From Streptomyces bikiniensis (lineage in GTDB: Bacteria; Actinomycetota; Actinomycetes; Streptomycetales; Streptomycetaceae), in the NCBI GenBank assembly GCA_000716465.1, contig JNWL01000069.1, positions 1 through 23,324 on the forward strand: DNA of 23,324 nucleotides, read 5' to 3'. This document shows, one piece after another, positions 22,630 through 23,324 of the stretch; within the stretch, counting starts at the first letter, position 1; every line of letters starts with the position of its first letter. The translations under genes were made by a program, and so were the position numbers. The notes beneath the pieces were generated by a model that saw only the letters and a list, made by a program, of their open reading frames with translations, had not been told where the DNA came from and ran no database searches.

Positions 22630-23324
22630 TTACCCGCCCGTCTGCTCCCCTCCCTGCTCCCCCGATTCCCGCCAGTGCCGGAGGACGATGTCGAACTGCT
22701 CCCGGGTGGTCTCCCAGCTCGACGCGGGCGAGGACATGTAGAGGGCGTACTCGGTGCCGTCGTCGCCGTAGTACATCTGGTCGATCGCGCGCCGGGGCCC
22801 GGGGAAGGTCTTCCTCTCCGTCCAGGTGAACTCCCACAGGCAGGAGAGGGTCTGGTCCCGGTAGGTGGTCGGAAGGAGCTTGATCCGGTTGTAGTCCATC
22901 CGCTTCGCCAGGACGCGCTCCAGGTCGAGCGCGTGCATGTACGGGTTCTCGAAGTCGGGGCTGCGGTCGATGCTGATCCGGATGCGGTGGTTGCCGTTGT
23001 CCGGGGTGTAGTCGATCTGGTCGCCCTCCGTCTGGCGCTTCCAGCCGTCCGGGACGAGGAGGCTGAAGCCCTCCGGGTCCTCGACGCGGTGCCAGCCGTC
23101 CGGGATCCCGTTCTTCCCGCCGCTCCCGGCGGAGGGGGTCGCGGGCGGGGCCGTGGCGGTGGTCGTTCCCCCGGTGCCGTCGACGTCGCGGTCGCCGCCC
23201 GCGTAGTGCATGGCGGCGAAGACGGCACCGCCCGCGACGATTCCGGCGAGCAGGGCCGCGAGGACGACGGTGCGGCGACGGCCGCCCCGGCCGGACGGGG
23301 GGTGGGCGGGGCCCGGTACCGGGG
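22630..23324 (-). CDS. Membrane-anchored extracytoplasmic protein, 5' end outside window
   Basis: The reading frame stays open from the TAA at 22630-22632 to the window edge, so the N-terminus is missing. The visible part starts with a Pro/Gly/His-rich cytoplasmic linker and a basic RRR flank. A single membrane helix follows (VVLAALLAGIVAGGAVFAAM, about 23209-23273), then a Thr/Ala/Pro linker and an extracellular domain of about 150 residues (IPDGWHRVEDPEGFSLLVPDGWKR ... LRHWRESGEQGG). This plan (proline-rich linker, one helix, small external domain with the PEGFSLLVPDGW motif) is common at the C-terminus of Streptomyces Ser/Thr protein kinases. A kinase domain may lie outside the window, but a stand-alone membrane protein is equally possible. 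Confidence 0.72.
   Translation of the reverse strand, partial: PVPGPAHPPSGRGGRRRTVVLAALLAGIVAGGAVFAAMHYAGGDRDVDGTGGTTTATAPPATPSAGSGGKNGIPDGWHRVEDPEGFSLLVPDGWKRQTEGDQIDYTPDNGNHRIRISIDRSPDFENPYMHALDLERVLAKRMDYNRIKLLPTTYRDQTLSCLWEFTWTERKTFPGPRRAIDQMYYGDDGTEYALYMSSPASSWETTREQFDIVLRHWRESGEQGGEQTGG

Overview
The window is a very GC-rich chromosomal segment whose third codon positions are almost all G or C. Gene families, GTG starts, strong GGAGG ribosome sites and U-poor GC hairpin terminators all point to Streptomyces or a close relative. I see no transposase, integrase, phage gene, CRISPR array, tRNA or rRNA. The content looks like conserved chromosomal core rather than an accessory island.

Layout, left to right. 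(1) 56-1816 (+): a DUF5691 protein carrying a 30-bp minisatellite, closed by a terminator. (2) 2048-2455 (-): the small B12-binding subunit of isobutyryl-CoA mutase (icmB), divergent from a secreted/membrane-anchored lipase-like hydrolase at 2757-3557 (+). (3) 3911-5467 (+): a membrane-anchored M23 peptidoglycan endopeptidase with a YDTTGQ-repeat cytoplasmic head. It converges on pcrA (5534-7978, -) across a perfect 20-bp bidirectional terminator. (4) 8090-8443 (-): a small four-helix membrane protein, divergent from an NlpC/P60 cell-wall hydrolase (8824-9930, +). (5) 10026-13781: a LiaFSR-like cell-envelope stress module. It has a LuxR-type response regulator and a PspC-domain histidine kinase coupled by an ATGA overlap (-), divergent from a PspC-toastrack (LiaF-like) membrane protein and an overlapping two-helix protein (+). 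An inverted repeat lies in the shared promoter region. (6) 13691-15604 (-): a DoxX-family protein, which overlaps the two-helix protein tail-to-tail by 91 bp, and a membrane protein with a C-terminal IPT/TIG-like domain. (7) 15891-17492 (-): guaA, divergent from a chorismate mutase gene (17815-18108, +) preceded by a candidate attenuator. (8) 18109-18783: about 675 bp with no convincing gene but with a strong terminator and a Crp-like palindrome. (9) 18784-22477 (-): a GMC oxidoreductase with a four-cysteine cluster and a succinate-semialdehyde dehydrogenase. (10) 22630 to the end (-): the C-terminal part of a membrane-anchored extracytoplasmic protein that runs off the window.

Two themes connect the genes. 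One is the cell envelope: the M23 and NlpC/P60 hydrolases and the LiaFSR-like sensing module. The other is central metabolism: IcmB, GMP synthase, chorismate mutase and semialdehyde dehydrogenase.

The most interesting unexplained element is the 17625-17815 leader of the chorismate mutase gene. A 23-codon ORF contains Phe-Val-Phe-Thr-Tyr, with the rare codons TTT and TAT. It is followed by a pause-type hairpin and then a perfect 11-bp terminator hairpin, which is the architecture of a ribosome-mediated aromatic amino acid attenuator. Other points of interest are the stress-module operator, the tail-to-tail gene overlap, three in-frame minisatellites and the Crp-like site with its possible small RNA.
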